This document shows, piece by piece, positions 6,113-6,706 of a stretch of DNA of 6,706 nt. The number at the start of each line of letters is the position of its first letter. The stretch's first letter is position 1. A program made the position numbers and the translations under genes. The notes below the pieces were generated by a model. The model did not search any database. It worked only from the letters and a program-made list of their open reading frames with translations, and was not told the origin of the DNA. The stretch covers positions 1 to 6,706 of the forward strand of contig JAICUZ010000151.1 in assembly GCA_025935595.1 (NCBI GenBank). Reading direction: 5' to 3'. This DNA is from Burkholderiales bacterium. Lineage in GTDB: Bacteria > Actinomycetota > Thermoleophilia > Gaiellales > Gaiellaceae.

Positions 6113-6118
6113 CAGCAC

Positions 6119-6706
6119 ATGTCGTCGTCGTCCCATTCCGCACATCCGACCTCGGACTCCGAGGCATTCTGGGGAGCCGGTGCGCTCCTCATGGGGTTCC
6201 TCGTCGCCGTCCTCGGGTTCGTGTCGCTGATGATGTGGATCGACGCGCGCAACGCGCGGGACGACGTTCATCGCAGCGCGCCTGCGACGAGCACGACCAT
6301 GGCCGGGATGCCCGGCATGACCGGGTCGAGCGCGGCCGCTGCCGGCGCCCTGACGAGCTATGCCGGCGCTGCGCCTGCGAATGCGGACGCGTTGGCTGCA
6401 GCGCACACGCCGTACCCGGCGACACTGCCGGCCGCGCCGGCAGGACCGGTCGCCGACGTCAACCTGGTGCTGAGCGACGTCACGGTCTCGATCGCACCCG
6501 GTGTGAAGTACGCCGCCTGGGCATGGGCGGACGGCGCACCCGGGCCGGTGATCCACGTTCGCCAGGGACAGCTCGTGAAGATCACGCTGACGAACAAGGG
6601 CGCGATTCCGCACTCGGTCGACTTCCACGCGGCGCGCATCGCGCCGGACAAGGCGTTCACCGACGTCCTGCCGGGCAAGTCGGTCAGCTACACGTTCCGT
6701 GCCAAC
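6119..6706 (+). CDS. Membrane-anchored NirK-like / multicopper oxidase-type cupredoxin, 3'-truncated by the window edge
   Basis: The first 196 residues of a longer protein, still open at the window end. Residues 1-16 are a polar tail; about 17-41 form one transmembrane helix (WGAGALLMGFLVAVLGF...) without a clear lipobox or signal-peptidase site, so a membrane anchor is likelier than a cleaved signal. Residues 42-110 are an Ala/Pro/Gly/Thr-rich linker containing the Met-rich MAGMPGM (61-67). From about 113 a cupredoxin domain begins: the stretch around GAPGPVIHVRQGQ (139-151) is the familiar first part of a multicopper-oxidase domain, and IPHSVDFHAA (163-172) matches the copper nitrite reductase motif. 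There His165 corresponds to a type 1 Cu ligand, Asp168 to the catalytic Asp and His170 to a type 2 Cu ligand. The type 1 Cys and remaining His/Met ligands would lie just past the edge. The extracytoplasmic domain may reduce nitrite to NO or oxidise another substrate; nirK cannot be asserted from this half. Divergent from the membrane-protein/HAD unit. Confidence 0.85.
   Translation, partial: MSSSSHSAHPTSDSEAFWGAGALLMGFLVAVLGFVSLMMWIDARNARDDVHRSAPATSTTMAGMPGMTGSSAAAAGALTSYAGAAPANADALAAAHTPYPATLPAAPAGPVADVNLVLSDVTVSIAPGVKYAAWAWADGAPGPVIHVRQGQLVKITLTNKGAIPHSVDFHAARIAPDKAFTDVLPGKSVSYTFRAN

Larger units (their letters stand above)
5891..6118. promoter_or_regulatory. Divergent intergenic region with inverted repeats
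   Basis: This 228-bp stretch must hold the start signals for the minus-strand membrane protein/HAD unit and the plus-strand copper protein. No convincing -35/-10 pair is visible in either direction; TACCGT at 6083-6088 fits an actinobacterial -10 pattern but lacks a well-spaced -35. Palindromes present: GTCGCGCGAC (6001-6010), ACGTC-AC-GACGT (6009-6020) and TGCGGG-AAAA-CCCGCA (6021-6036), clustered in 36 bp upstream of the copper gene. A half-similar GGGGG-TTTT-CGCG lies at 5965-5977. The cluster is a good candidate operator area; no known regulator's box was recognised. Confidence 0.5.

Noticed and set aside
5948..6628. Minus-strand open frame of 226 codons opposite the copper-protein gene
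   Set aside because: Arg/Gly-rich with no motif, while the plus strand has a Shine-Dalgarno, a membrane helix and copper-site motifs.

Overview
The window is uniformly GC-rich with tightly packed genes, strong GC bias at third codon positions and good Shine-Dalgarno sites. Together with the look of the proteins this suggests a high-GC Gram-positive, most likely an actinobacterium (possibly a deep, environmental class such as Thermoleophilia). The phylum is an inference; no rRNA or other marker gene is present.

Layout: (1) positions 1-4606, plus strand, a three-gene run: a 5'-truncated pyruvate phosphate dikinase (PPDK), then after 15 nt a type I NAD-dependent glyceraldehyde-3-phosphate dehydrogenase, then after 86 nt (with a perfect 12-bp stem-loop) a zinc-dependent medium-chain alcohol dehydrogenase. 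(2) A 13-bp hairpin at 4620-4653 lies where the plus-strand run meets the convergent minus-strand genes. (3) Positions 4653-5890, minus strand, a two-gene unit joined by a GTGA stop/start overlap: a small two-helix membrane protein is read first, then a HAD-superfamily protein of the beta-phosphoglucomutase type whose motif IV acidic residues are replaced. (4) A 228-bp divergent intergenic region (5891-6118) with several inverted repeats. (5) From 6119 to the window end, plus strand, the N-terminal part of a membrane-anchored copper protein of the NirK/multicopper-oxidase (cupredoxin) type, cut by the window edge just before its remaining copper ligands would appear.

How the genes may work together: PPDK interconverts pyruvate and PEP using ATP/AMP and PPi/Pi, GAPDH yields NADH (or consumes it in the gluconeogenic direction), and the ADH can reoxidise NADH by reducing an aldehyde or ketone. 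With a NirK-like copper protein next door this resembles a low-oxygen or energy-limitation metabolic island. From memory, actinobacterial DosR/DevR-type dormancy clusters contain similar PPDK and ADH genes; that comparison is an inference, and no DosR-type box was found here.

Most of the window is recognisable metabolism. The parts most worth a second look are the degenerate HAD active site with its coupled membrane partner, the anchored copper protein with a Met-rich linker, and the palindromes in the divergent promoter region. No RNA gene, CRISPR array, insertion sequence or prophage feature was seen.
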